Part shown: piece after piece, positions 7,616 to 15,399 of the stretch | How positions within the stretch are numbered: the first letter of the stretch is position 1 | Layout of the letters: each line of letters starts with the position of its first letter | Assembly (NCBI GenBank): GCA_903828035.1 | Contig: CAIKKV010000068.1 | Location: 1-26,880 of the forward strand | From: an uncultured bacterium | Lineage (GTDB): Bacteria; Verrucomicrobiota; Kiritimatiellia; CAIKKV01 | Direction of reading: 5' to 3' | DNA: 26,880 nucleotides | Notes under the pieces: generated by a model | The model's database searches: none | What the model was told of the DNA's origin: nothing | What the model saw: only the letters and a program-made list of their open reading frames with translations | Position numbers and translations under genes: made by a program

Positions 7616-8431
7616 TCAGCCGCCCTTGCGTTTCGCCTCGGCGCCTTTTGGGGCATCGTTCATATACCACGTGCGATAGGACAGGTGGCCGTTTTCCCAG
7701 CAGTACAGGCGGAACGAGGGCTGCCGGCCCCAGAAGCGCGCCGCCGGCTCGCACACATACACCGGCACGGCGCCCTCCCACTGCAGCTCGTCGCGATGGC
7801 AGTGCCCCGCGACGACGGCTTTCACCGGCCCGCTGCGCACCAGCTTCGTCCACCGCGCCCGCGCCTGGTCCGGCCAGCCCGGGTGCAGCACGTTGTCGAA
7901 ATAATCCTCGAACCACGGGCTGTGCTGGAACAAAAGCACGGGACAGTCGGACGCCTTTTTAAGTTCCTTTTCCAGGAAAGCGAACGGATCGAACGAGCCG
8001 GCCGGCCCGCCCTTGAACAGCCCTTCGGTATAGACGAAGACGAAACGCGTGCCGCCGTAATCCGCCGTGGAGCCGAGGGGGCCGAAGCGTTTCGTCCAGG
8101 CCGCCAGAGTCGCGGCCGTGGTTTTTTCGGTGATATCATGATTGCCCGCCAGCACATGAACCGGCACGCGGATCCGGCCGAGCAGCGAGGTGGCCGCGCC
8201 CTGGATGGCCGGCTTCTCGAAATTGTCCATGGCCAGATCGCCCGTCACCACCACGCAGGAAAGGGGAAACGGCGACTTGTTGACCGCCTCGACCATCTGC
8301 TCCAGCACGCGCTCATGGTCCATGACGCCCAGGTGCGTGTCGCTGATCTGGGCAAAATAGACCGCGCCCGTGTCGGCGTAAACCGGCAGCACGAGAATCA
8401 GCCCCATTAGCATGCCAAATAATCGTCTCAT
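7616..8431 (-). CDS. Exported calcineurin-like metallophosphoesterase
   Basis: This 271-aa protein has a signal peptide (MRRLFGMLMGLILVLPVYA). It carries the full metallophosphoesterase motif set: D31-T-H33, GD65, GNHD at residues 96-99, a histidine in FQHSP, and GHCH near the C-terminus. These residues bind two metal ions and hydrolyse phosphomonoesters or phosphodiesters. The start at 8431 is preferred over one 14 codons upstream because GGAGAG sits just before it and it gives a clean signal peptide. The substrate is unknown; relatives include 3',5'-cyclic nucleotide phosphodiesterases and purple-acid-phosphatase-like enzymes. It is convergent with the small gene ending at 7606 and lies downstream of, and in the same direction as, vapBC. 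Confidence 0.85.
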   Translation of the reverse strand: MRRLFGMLMGLILVLPVYADTGAVYFAQISDTHLGVMDHERVLEQMVEAVNKSPFPLSCVVVTGDLAMDNFEKPAIQGAATSLLGRIRVPVHVLAGNHDITEKTTAATLAAWTKRFGPLGSTADYGGTRFVFVYTEGLFKGGPAGSFDPFAFLEKELKKASDCPVLLFQHSPWFEDYFDNVLHPGWPDQARARWTKLVRSGPVKAVVAGHCHRDELQWEGAVPVYVCEPAARFWGRQPSFRLYCWENGHLSYRTWYMNDAPKGAEAKRKGG

Positions 8432-8485
8432 TTTCTCTCCAGATGAGCTGTCCGCCACGGAGCGAGATACCACACCCTCTTGCTC

Positions 8486-8863
8486 TCAATCCCAAAAAGC
8501 TTTTTTATAATGTTTTCTAACCGTGGCATCCTTGGTCAGGAGCGGCGCCTCCGCCAATTTCGCTTGAGCCACGATAATCCGGTCAAAGGGATCCCGCGTC
8601 CAGGTTTGCTCCATTGCCAGGCGCGCAATCAAGGGAAACGGGTTTTCGCAAACGCGAAGCCCAACGGCTTTCCCCAGCGAATCGCAAATGACACGGGAAT
8701 TGACGCGTATGCGCCCGATTTCATGGAGATATTCCAATTCGAGGGCGACCATGGGGGAAATGAGCAAGTCATTGCCCTCCAGGCTCTCAAGCGCCGCCCG
8801 GGTAAAGCGGTTCAGCTCCTTTGCATACAACCAGGCCACCGTATGGGTGTCGAGGTGGATCAC
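8486..8863 (-). CDS. vapC: PIN-domain ribonuclease toxin (VapC type)
   Basis: The 125-aa product has the PIN-domain acidic residues: D5 in MIHLDTH, E42 in ALELEYL, D91 and D94 in RDPFDR, and D112 in LLTKD. These coordinate Mg2+ for RNA cleavage. The GTG start at 8863 is chosen because GTGA overlaps the antitoxin stop by four bases and AAGGAG lies eight bases upstream; it also gives the usual MIHLDTH N-terminus. The GTG three codons earlier has no room for a ribosome site. Length and residues are intact, so the toxin is probably functional. The RNA target cannot be told from sequence. Confidence 0.9.
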   Translation of the reverse strand: MIHLDTHTVAWLYAKELNRFTRAALESLEGNDLLISPMVALELEYLHEIGRIRVNSRVICDSLGKAVGLRVCENPFPLIARLAMEQTWTRDPFDRIIVAQAKLAEAPLLTKDATVRKHYKKAFWD

Positions 8864-9081
8864 GGCTTCCACTCCTTGGACCAGTCCAGGTGCACAAGCT
8901 CCTCGGGGTCCCCGTGGATGCAGTTGTGCCGGCTCAACCGTCCCAATTTCGAAGCCGGTTTTTCCGCCACAATCTTCAGCAGGCGGTTGCCTCGCTTGAT
9001 CGACAAGGGCTGTCCGGTCTCGATAACCTGATCGAGCAACCGATAAATATTCTGCCTTAACCCTGACACCGTAACCGTCAT
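8860..9081 (-). CDS. vapB: Phd/YefM-type antitoxin partner of the PIN toxin
   Basis: The product is 73 aa. Residues 1-45 (MTVTVSGLRQNIYRLLDQV, then G-x-P-L-S-I-K-R-G-N-R-L) follow the Phd/YefM fold, which binds operator DNA as a dimer. The C-terminal part (about 46-73) is the likely toxin-neutralising tail. The strong ribosome site AGGAGG seven bases before ATG 9081 decides the start over an upstream in-frame ATG. Its stop overlaps the toxin start as GTGA, so toxin synthesis is probably coupled to antitoxin translation. A repeat-bearing promoter lies directly upstream. Confidence 0.88.
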   Translation of the reverse strand: MTVTVSGLRQNIYRLLDQVIETGQPLSIKRGNRLLKIVAEKPASKLGRLSRHNCIHGDPEELVHLDWSKEWKP

Positions 9082-9115
9082 GGCGCAGCCTCCTCCCAAC
9101 CGTTGTTTCGCTGCG

Positions 9116-9166
9116 TTATATATTCGCAACAATATACGTACGCTGTCAAATTTAAATGCGTACGCA
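9116..9166 (-). promoter_or_regulatory. Promoter/operator of the vapBC pair
   Basis: On the minus strand a perfect -35 box, TTGACA (9144-9149), is followed by AT-rich DNA with several possible -10 boxes. GCGTACG appears twice in the same orientation (9137-9143 and 9159-9165), with starts 22 bases apart, about two helical turns, and the pair brackets the -35 box. The outer copy sits in the 10-base palindrome TGCGTACGCA (9157-9166). This is the expected layout for autorepression by the antitoxin or toxin-antitoxin complex. Confidence 0.6.
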
Positions 9167-9197
9167 AACCCCCCGCTCCCCTCGCCTCCCTTTTACC

Positions 9198-9226
9198 TTT
9201 AAACAAGGCCGCCGGTCCGGTATAAT
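9198..9226 (+). promoter_or_regulatory. Promoter of the peptidase U32-family gene (TTTAAA-17-TATAAT)
   Basis: A consensus -10 box, TATAAT (9221-9226), is preceded at 17 bases by TTTAAA (9198-9203). The expected transcription start falls only a few bases before the ATG at 9237, so the transcript would have almost no leader, and no Shine-Dalgarno sequence is present. Confidence 0.6.
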
Positions 9227-9236
9227 CAACCGTTAC

Positions 9237-11480
9237 ATGATGACTCCTTCAAAAAATCAGCCCGCCCCTGCCTTGGCCAAACCCGAACTGCTGGCTCCCG
9301 CCGGCACCATCGCGGCCGGCCTGACCGCCTTCGATTGCGGCGCCGACGCCATCTACGCCGGCCTGCCCCGTTTCAACGCCCGCGAGCGCGGCGACAACTG
9401 CACGGCCGACGAAATGTCGCGCCTCATCGCCTACGCCCACAAGAACGGCCGCAAGGTCTACGTCACGCTCAACACGCTGCTCAAGGAGACCGAGCTGGAC
9501 GAGGCGGCCGACATCGCCGCCGCCCTGGCCGACATGGGGCCCGACGGCGTCATCGTGCAGGACCTGGGCCTGGTGCGGCTGCTGCGCGAGTGCTTCCCGT
9601 CCCTCGCCATCCACGGCTCCACGCAGATGGGGCTCCACAACAGCGCCGGCGCGGACTTCGCCAAGGCCATCGGCCTGAGCCGCATCATCCTGGAGCGGCA
9701 GACCACCTTCGAGGAGCTGCTGGCCATCCGCAAGAACACGGACATCGAGCTGGAGATCTTCATCCACGGCGCGCTCTGCTGCGGCCGCTCGGGCGGCTGC
9801 CTCTTCTCCTCCTTCCTGGGCGGCTGGAGCGGCAACCGCGGCAAATGCAAGCAGCCCTGCCGCCGCCGGTACTTCTCCGAGCGGGGCAACGGCTTCTTCT
9901 TCTCGCCCGGCGACCTCTGCCTGCTCGACTACGTCCCCTTTCTCAAGAAGGCCGGCCTCGCCAGCCTCAAGATCGAGGGCCGTCTCCGCCGCGAGGATTA
10001 TGTCCGCAGCGTCGTCTCCGCCTACCGCCTCATGCTCGACGCCGAGCCCGCCAACGAGGCCAACGCCCTGAAGGAGGCCCGCTCCATGCTGGCCACCACC
10101 ACGGGCCGGAAGTGGACCCCGGGCTTCACCAAGACGGAGTCCTTCGAAACCGTGCTCCAGCACGAGACGCTGGGCGCCTCCGGCCTGCTCTGCGGCCGCG
10201 TCACCGGACTCGAGCACGGCCGCTTCACGGTCGAGCTCTCCCGCCGCCTGCTCATCTACGAGCGCGTGCGCGTGCAGCCCGAGTCGGGCGACGAGGGGCC
10301 CGTCTTCACGGTCACCAAGCTGGAGTCGGGCGGCCAGTCCACCTACCGCGCTGAAAAGGGTCAGATCGTCACCATCTTCTGCGACAAGCCCGTGGCCCCG
10401 AACGCGCTCGTCTACAAGGTCGGCATTTCGACGCCCGACCTCTCTCCCCGCGTGGCCAAGCTGCCGCCCGCCCGCGTGGCCGTCGAGCTCGAGGTGGCGG
10501 CCGACGCCGCCGGCATCACCGTCACGCTCCCCGGCGGCGGGCTGCCGCCGTGGCATTACCCGGTGGCCATCAGCGAGGCGCAGAAGCACGCCCTGGCCCC
10601 GGAGACGCTGGAAAAGGAGTTCGCCAGCACCCGCTCCGAGGCGCTGAGCGCGGGCCGCATCACCGCCAAGGTGACCGGCAACTTATTCCTCCCCGCCACC
10701 ACGCTGAAGGAAATCCGCCGCGCCTTCTGGGAGTGGCTCGAGGCGCAGCCGGAACGCGAGCAGCTGAAGCCCGGCCGGCGGGGCCTCGCGCGCTACGAGG
10801 GGCTGATGGCCTCCCTCTACTTCCCCGCGCCCGACCGCACCACGCTGACCGTTCAGCCGCCTCCCGGCCGCCCGAGCCCCATCAAGGCCACCCTGCTCGC
10901 GCGAACGCTGGCCGAAGCCAATGCCGGCATCGCCGCGGACGAGGTGATTCTGCCCGATTTCTGCACGGAAACCGATCTGCCCCAGATCCAGGAGCAGGTG
11001 AAGGTGCTCCTGGCCCGCGGCGTCAAGCGCTTCCGGGTCACCTCCGTCTACGGCTTCTCCCTGCTGCGCCAGGCGACGGGCCTGAAAATCGTCACCGCGT
11101 TCCCGCTGCCCGCCTGCAACAGCCTGGCCGTGCGCGAGCTGCTCGACCAGGGCGCGACCCGCGTGCAGGCCTGGATCGAGCTGGACTCCGTGGCCCTCAA
11201 CGCGCTGCTGGACCGCGCCCGGGGCGCCCTGGAGGTGTTCACCTTCGGCCGGCCGCCCATGCTGACCACGCGGGCCACGCCGGCGATGCTGGGCGCCGTC
11301 ACCGACGGCCGGGGCCTGAACTTCGAAATCGTGCGCGAAGAGGGCGTGGTGCGGCTCTATGCGCAGCAGGCCTATCGCATTCCCGAACAGTCCGGCGTGG
11401 CCACCTTCATGGATTGCGCCCGGGCCCGCCCCGACGAGAGCGCCGCCTCCTCCTTCAACTATGACCAGGAATGGAAATAA
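9237..11480 (+). CDS. Peptidase U32 family protein (RlhA/TrhP-like RNA hydroxylation factor)
   Basis: The product is 747 aa from ATG 9237; an adjacent ATG at 9240 is equally possible. The N-terminal half has the U32 barrel: PELLAPAG, GADAIYAGL, then the signature around residues 180-210 (HGALCCGRSGGCLFSS, SGNRGKCKQPCRR) with five cysteines. In this family these cysteines hold an iron-sulfur cluster. Characterised members hydroxylate 23S rRNA (RlhA) or tRNA uridines (TrhP); others are called collagenase-like proteases. The C-terminal half (from about 530) contains a second barrel-like segment, as in long family members. The gene overlaps the start of mutY by 20 bases. GC3 is very high, which leaves long antisense frames open. 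Which RNA is modified cannot be decided here. Confidence 0.9.
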   Translation: MMTPSKNQPAPALAKPELLAPAGTIAAGLTAFDCGADAIYAGLPRFNARERGDNCTADEMSRLIAYAHKNGRKVYVTLNTLLKETELDEAADIAAALADMGPDGVIVQDLGLVRLLRECFPSLAIHGSTQMGLHNSAGADFAKAIGLSRIILERQTTFEELLAIRKNTDIELEIFIHGALCCGRSGGCLFSSFLGGWSGNRGKCKQPCRRRYFSERGNGFFFSPGDLCLLDYVPFLKKAGLASLKIEGRLRREDYVRSVVSAYRLMLDAEPANEANALKEARSMLATTTGRKWTPGFTKTESFETVLQHETLGASGLLCGRVTGLEHGRFTVELSRRLLIYERVRVQPESGDEGPVFTVTKLESGGQSTYRAEKGQIVTIFCDKPVAPNALVYKVGISTPDLSPRVAKLPPARVAVELEVAADAAGITVTLPGGGLPPWHYPVAISEAQKHALAPETLEKEFASTRSEALSAGRITAKVTGNLFLPATTLKEIRRAFWEWLEAQPEREQLKPGRRGLARYEGLMASLYFPAPDRTTLTVQPPPGRPSPIKATLLARTLAEANAGIAADEVILPDFCTETDLPQIQEQVKVLLARGVKRFRVTSVYGFSLLRQATGLKIVTAFPLPACNSLAVRELLDQGATRVQAWIELDSVALNALLDRARGALEVFTFGRPPMLTTRATPAMLGAVTDGRGLNFEIVREEGVVRLYAQQAYRIPEQSGVATFMDCARARPDESAASSFNYDQEWK

Positions 11481-12555
11481 TCCCGCTCCGCAGAAGGACG
11501 GCTGGGTCGTCCCGCTGCTGGGTTGGTATGTGCAAAACCGCCGGGAAATGCCGTGGCGCTCGAATCCCGAGCCCTATCGCGTCTGGGTCAGCGAAATCAT
11601 GCTGCAGCAGACCCAGGTGGCGAGCGTCATTCCCTATTTCAACCGCTTCGTCACCCGCTTCCCCTCGGTGGCCGCCCTGGCCGCCGCCCCTTTGCAGGAG
11701 GTCCTGAAGGCGTGGGAAGGACTGGGCTACTATTCCCGCGCCGGCCACCTGCACCAGGCGGCCGGAGGCCTGGTCAAGGATCACGGCGGCCGGCTTCCGG
11801 AAACGTTCGAGGGGCTGCTGGCGCTGTCCGGCATCGGCCGCTACACGGCGGCGGCGGTGGCCAGCATCGCCTTCGGCGAGGCGGTTCCCGTGGTCGACGG
11901 CAATGTGCTGCGCGTCTTTGCGCGCTTCCTCAATTCGGATGAGGACATTTCCAAGCCCGCCACGCGCGACCTGTTTTTTGACTACCTGAAAAAACCGATC
12001 GCCCTCAGCGGAAACCCCTCCCACTTCAACCAGGCCATCATGGAGCTGGGCGCGCTGGTCTGCTCGCCGCGAAACCCGAAGTGCGCCGAGTGTCCGCTGC
12101 ACCCCCTGTGCCAGGCCCGGCTGAAAGGCCGGACGGAAGAACTTCCCATCAAGGCGAAAAAGGGGGCGGTCCGGCATGAGACCCTCGGCATCGGCCTTGT
12201 CTTCGATTCCAAGGGCCGCATCCTGATTGCCCGGCGCAAGGCCGGCGGATTCCTGGGCGGCCTTTGGGAATTCCCGGGCGGCCAGCGGCAGGGAAAAGAA
12301 TCCCTGCGGGCCACGGCCGTCCGGGAAGTGCGGGAGGAAACCGGCCTGACCGTGGAAGCGGGAAAAGCGCTTCCACCCGTCACGCACACCTACAGCCACT
12401 TCACCGTCACCCTCCACCCGTTCATCTGCAAACGGCTTGGCGGGCGAGCCCGGCCTCTGGGCTCGGATGAAATCGTGTGGGCAAAGCTTTCCGAGCTGAA
12501 CCGCTATCCCTTCCCCGCCGCCAGCCGGAAAATTGAAGCCGCCCTTCGGCTTTAA
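11461..12555 (+). CDS. mutY: A/G-specific adenine DNA glycosylase MutY with C-terminal NUDIX-like domain
   Basis: This 364-aa protein removes adenine mispaired with 8-oxoguanine. The catalytic Glu is E45 in WVSEIMLQQTQV. A helix-hairpin-helix motif, LSGIGRYTA, is followed by catalytic D146 in VVDGNVLRV. The iron-sulfur cluster cysteines C201, C208, C211 and C217 keep the C-x6-C-x2-C-x5-C spacing. The C-terminal domain (about 240-364) recognises the 8-oxoguanine and still has a recognisable NUDIX box (EFPGG through REVREETGL). ATG 11461 lies inside the end of the U32 gene, giving a 20-base overlap; no clear ribosome site is visible, which suggests coupled translation. The stop overlaps the convergent stop of the next gene. 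Confidence 0.95.
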   Translation: MTRNGNNPAPQKDGWVVPLLGWYVQNRREMPWRSNPEPYRVWVSEIMLQQTQVASVIPYFNRFVTRFPSVAALAAAPLQEVLKAWEGLGYYSRAGHLHQAAGGLVKDHGGRLPETFEGLLALSGIGRYTAAAVASIAFGEAVPVVDGNVLRVFARFLNSDEDISKPATRDLFFDYLKKPIALSGNPSHFNQAIMELGALVCSPRNPKCAECPLHPLCQARLKGRTEELPIKAKKGAVRHETLGIGLVFDSKGRILIARRKAGGFLGGLWEFPGGQRQGKESLRATAVREVREETGLTVEAGKALPPVTHTYSHFTVTLHPFICKRLGGRARPLGSDEIVWAKLSELNRYPFPAASRKIEAALRL

Positions 12556-12815
12556 TGCCGGAACGTCATCATCTGCGTTTCGACGCCCTCGATGGCGTTC
12601 AGCTTCTTCTGGAGCTCCTCCGCCACGGCGGGCTCGTCGAGCATTTCGAGCAGAATCAAACCGTTCGGCGAGCAGAAGCTGGTGGAAACCTCGTGAAGTC
12701 CCAGCCGGGTTTTGATATGGCACCCGTACTCGGCGAAGAGCTCCTGGATATGCGGGGTCTTCTTCACGCGGTCCGTCACATGAACACCCAAAATGATGTG
12801 ATTGTCCTGTTTCAT
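12552..12815 (-). CDS. Small ferredoxin-fold (ACT/TM1266-like) protein
   Basis: The product is 87 aa with a strong ribosome site (AGGAGA) before the ATG. The pattern HIILGVHVTDR, EYGCHIKTRLGL, GLILLEML, LNAIEGVETQMM matches small beta-alpha-beta-beta-alpha-beta proteins of the ACT or TM1266 type. Members of the latter are annotated as putative regulators of iron-only hydrogenase systems. No hydrogenase gene is in the window, so that role is not supported here. It lies 50 bases downstream of the radical SAM gene in the same direction and may be co-transcribed. Its stop codon overlaps the convergent mutY stop (TTTAA). Confidence 0.7.
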   Translation of the reverse strand: MKQDNHIILGVHVTDRVKKTPHIQELFAEYGCHIKTRLGLHEVSTSFCSPNGLILLEMLDEPAVAEELQKKLNAIEGVETQMMTFRH

Positions 12816-12865
12816 AAATGTCTCCTTTCGCCGACAGCATACGGCGCAAGCACGGCGTGGTCAAT

Positions 12866-14425
12866 TCAATCGCGCGGCCGCTTCCGGAGGCGGAACAGGC
12901 CTTTCAACAGGAACCCGGCGGCCGAATACAGCCACGGCGTATAGGCCCTCAGCCAGGTGGTCACGGCCTTTGTGCGCCGCAGATAGGCGGCAAGCCCCTC
13001 CACCATCCGGAGCGCCTGCGGGTTGTCCGGTCCCATGGCGATGAGCTGTTCGCCCAGGGCCGGCGAAATGCGGGGAAGGATCTGCATATTCAACAGCAGC
13101 CAGAACCGGGGCGTCAGGTAGCCCCCCGGCCGCGAGGCCACGAGCATCGAGTCGTAGGCGTCGGTCGCGAAGCGATCGAGCATCTGGTCCCTCACGCAGC
13201 GGGTGTAAAGCGCGGTGTTAGGAAAAGGCGTCAGCGACAGCCCCACCACGCCCCAGTTCGGCCGCGGCAGGGCATTCAGCGTGCGGGCGATTTCGCGAAG
13301 GTCTTCTTCCTTCTCATACGGATTGTTGATGAGAATGTCCGTGGACAGGTAGACGCCCGAGTCCAGGATGATCCGGGCGGCTTTCAGGTAAGCCTGGGGC
13401 GTCTCGTGCCGCTGGAACACCTGCTTGTTCAGCCGGCCCGAGGCCTCCAGCCCCATGGTGACATATTCCATGCCGCCGGACTTCAACAGGTCGATCCGCT
13501 CCTGCGTCACAAAGGAAGGCGACATGCGGACGATGAAGGGAAGCCCCACCTCCGCCTTCATGCGGCCGCAGAACTCCTTCAGCCAGGCGTCGGAGCCGGA
13601 GAAGAAGCTGTCGTCCTGGATGTTGACGCCCTGGATCCGCGGCTCCCGCTTCCGCAGATCCTTCAGCTCGGCGATGACGTGGTCCACGCTCGCCCGGCGC
13701 ACGGGCGACCCGTTGACATTGCAGCAATAGGCGCAGCGGAACACGCAGCCCCGCGAGGTGGCCATGTCGTAATAGCGGCCGTCCCAGGAGCAGTACTTGG
13801 TGTGCTGCCCCCACGTCAGCCGGCGGAGCTTGCCGTTGACCAGGATCAGGTCGCGGTCGAACCGGAACAGGGGAAACGGCAGGGAATCGAGATCCATTTT
13901 CTGTTCGGGTGTCTGGGCATTTTTCCGGATCTTTCCCTCCTGCCGCCAGACCAGCCCGGGAATCGCCTCGGGGGCTCGCCCTTCCAGAATCATTTCAAGG
14001 GGCAGCTCCCCGGGCCCCTGCACGGCAAAATCCGCGCCGTCCACGAGGGACTCCTCGGGGCAGAGCGTGGGATGGACCCCGCCCGCCATGATGATTCCCC
14101 CATACCCGGCTTGTCGAAGCGCCTTCACGAGGGCGGCATAGGGCTTGAGGGTGGCGGTCATGAGGTAGAAGCCGAGGTGCGTCACCTTCTCCGCGTTCAG
14201 GAAGTCGACGAGCTGCCGGATTTCGGAATCGGAGAAAACGACGGGGTGGCCGATGCTGGCCAGCTCCTTGATCATGACAAGGAGGGTTGTTTTAACTCCC
14301 CTGGCCTCGGCGTACGCCCCGAGAACCCGGAGGGAAACGGGACGCTCGTCCTCATCAATATTGGCCAGGACCAGATGCCTTGCCTCGGCAGGCGTCAGAC
14401 TGGTTTTTGTCATGTTCTCGCTCAT
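12866..14425 (-). CDS. B12-binding-type radical SAM protein
   Basis: The product is 519 aa from the ATG at 14425, chosen because AGGAG lies ten bases upstream; an ATG 13 codons earlier lacks one. The N-terminal part (about 1-190) is Rossmann-like and contains MAGGVHPTLCPEE, the usual motif of cobalamin-binding radical SAM proteins. The radical SAM cluster motif C227-x3-C231-x2-C234 lies in SRGCVFRCAYC. It is followed by the DDSFF segment and the central barrel. The hydrophobic C-terminal stretch near LRAYTPWLYSAAGFLLKGLF may be a membrane-associating helix. Family members carry out methylations or rearrangements, often on lipids or natural products. The substrate is not evident. A divergent promoter region separates it from the amidohydrolase gene. 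Confidence 0.9.
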   Translation of the reverse strand: MSENMTKTSLTPAEARHLVLANIDEDERPVSLRVLGAYAEARGVKTTLLVMIKELASIGHPVVFSDSEIRQLVDFLNAEKVTHLGFYLMTATLKPYAALVKALRQAGYGGIIMAGGVHPTLCPEESLVDGADFAVQGPGELPLEMILEGRAPEAIPGLVWRQEGKIRKNAQTPEQKMDLDSLPFPLFRFDRDLILVNGKLRRLTWGQHTKYCSWDGRYYDMATSRGCVFRCAYCCNVNGSPVRRASVDHVIAELKDLRKREPRIQGVNIQDDSFFSGSDAWLKEFCGRMKAEVGLPFIVRMSPSFVTQERIDLLKSGGMEYVTMGLEASGRLNKQVFQRHETPQAYLKAARIILDSGVYLSTDILINNPYEKEEDLREIARTLNALPRPNWGVVGLSLTPFPNTALYTRCVRDQMLDRFATDAYDSMLVASRPGGYLTPRFWLLLNMQILPRISPALGEQLIAMGPDNPQALRMVEGLAAYLRRTKAVTTWLRAYTPWLYSAAGFLLKGLFRLRKRPRD

Positions 14426-14502
14426 GTCGCGGCCGCTCCTTGACGTTTTTTTAGAATACCACACCCTCCGTTCGCTGAATAATCATTTCCGTTCGCCCGA
14501 GC

Positions 14503-14531
14503 TTGTCAATCTCCGCCGCCTTCTTTATTAT
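14503..14531 (+). promoter_or_regulatory. Sigma-70-type promoter TTGTCA-17-TATTAT
   Basis: TTGTCA (14503-14508) and TATTAT (14526-14531) each match consensus at five of six bases, with the ideal 17-base spacing. It points at the amidohydrolase gene starting at 14596 and predicts a leader of roughly 58 bases. It is the best-matching promoter in the window. Confidence 0.65.
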
Positions 14532-14595
14532 AACGTTATGAGTCAGGCTGAACATGGCCTGAGGCGTGTGACACCGAGAAAGAAAGCCGGCCATC

Positions 14596-15390
14596 ATGAT
14601 CGACTCGCATATGCACCTGAAGGGCCCGTGGACCCGCGACAGCATCCTCCGGGACCTGGACACCATGAAGCTCGAAAAAGCCGTTGTCGCGGCCTTGCCC
14701 CTGGCTCACTGGGGCGGTGAAATGACGCCCGGCGTCGCGCCCCTGGTCAAGGAGTTCCCGGACCGGATCGCCGGCCTGATCGGCATTCATCCGCCGGACG
14801 TCGAAGGCTCGCTCCGGCTGATTGAGGAATATGGCGACAAAGGCTTCATCGGCATCAAGCTCATGCCCACCGTCGGCTACTATTGCGACGAGGAGCGGTT
14901 CCGCCCGATCTTCGAGGAGGTCAACCGGCGCGGATGGATCGTGCTTTCCCACTGCGGCTGGTGCAGCAAGGGCGTGGTGGTTCCCGATCTTCCGCAATCC
15001 ACGCGCTTCACGGACCCCTACCACATCGAGCCCCTGGCCCGCATCTTTCCGAAAACCGATTTCATCCTGGCCCACGCCGGCGGGCGGATCTTTTTCCCGC
15101 GGGCGGCCGAGCTCACGGCCTACCACGAAAACGTCTACATCGACACCTGCCCCGGCCAGGGCACCTGGGCGCTGAAACATGAAGACGAATGGCTCTGCAT
15201 CCTCAACTGGAAGAACGTGCTGTTCGGCTCGGACACCTGTTTCGGCGTGCCGGCCTCCGTCGAACACTTTGACGCCCGCCTGACCGTCCTGAAAGACATC
15301 ATCGCGGACAAGGGCCACAAGGACAAGCTGAACGCCGTGCTGCACGACAACGCCGCCCGGCTCCTTCAGAAGCGGGGAATCAAGTTCTAG
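14596..15390 (+). CDS. Amidohydrolase family (amidohydro_2) metal-dependent hydrolase
   Basis: This 264-aa TIM-barrel protein has the metal-binding H5-x-H7 motif (MIDSHMHL), H119 in VLSHCGW, H160 in LAHAGG and D213 in LFGSD. These are the positions expected for amidohydrolase-2 enzymes such as decarboxylases and lactonases. The ribosome site is weak (purine-rich GAGAAAGAAAG). The gene ends with TAG, nine bases before the convergent end of the DUF1835-GH32 gene. Beyond this TAG the frame runs into antisense sequence, so the stop is real. The substrate is unknown. Confidence 0.85.
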   Translation: MIDSHMHLKGPWTRDSILRDLDTMKLEKAVVAALPLAHWGGEMTPGVAPLVKEFPDRIAGLIGIHPPDVEGSLRLIEEYGDKGFIGIKLMPTVGYYCDEERFRPIFEEVNRRGWIVLSHCGWCSKGVVVPDLPQSTRFTDPYHIEPLARIFPKTDFILAHAGGRIFFPRAAELTAYHENVYIDTCPGQGTWALKHEDEWLCILNWKNVLFGSDTCFGVPASVEHFDARLTVLKDIIADKGHKDKLNAVLHDNAARLLQKRGIKF

Positions 15391-15399
15391 CCGGCCGCC

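Noticed and set aside
9249..10589. 446-codon open frame on the minus strand inside the U32 gene
   Set aside because: It is antisense to a clear family member with full motifs. High GC at third positions removes stops from the opposite strand, and the translation is Gly/Ala/Asp/Glu-rich with no recognisable domain.
12818..14443. 541-codon plus-strand open frame over the radical SAM gene
   Set aside because: It is antisense to a gene with an intact CxxxCxxC motif. Its translation is Arg/Pro/His-rich, as expected for an antisense shadow.
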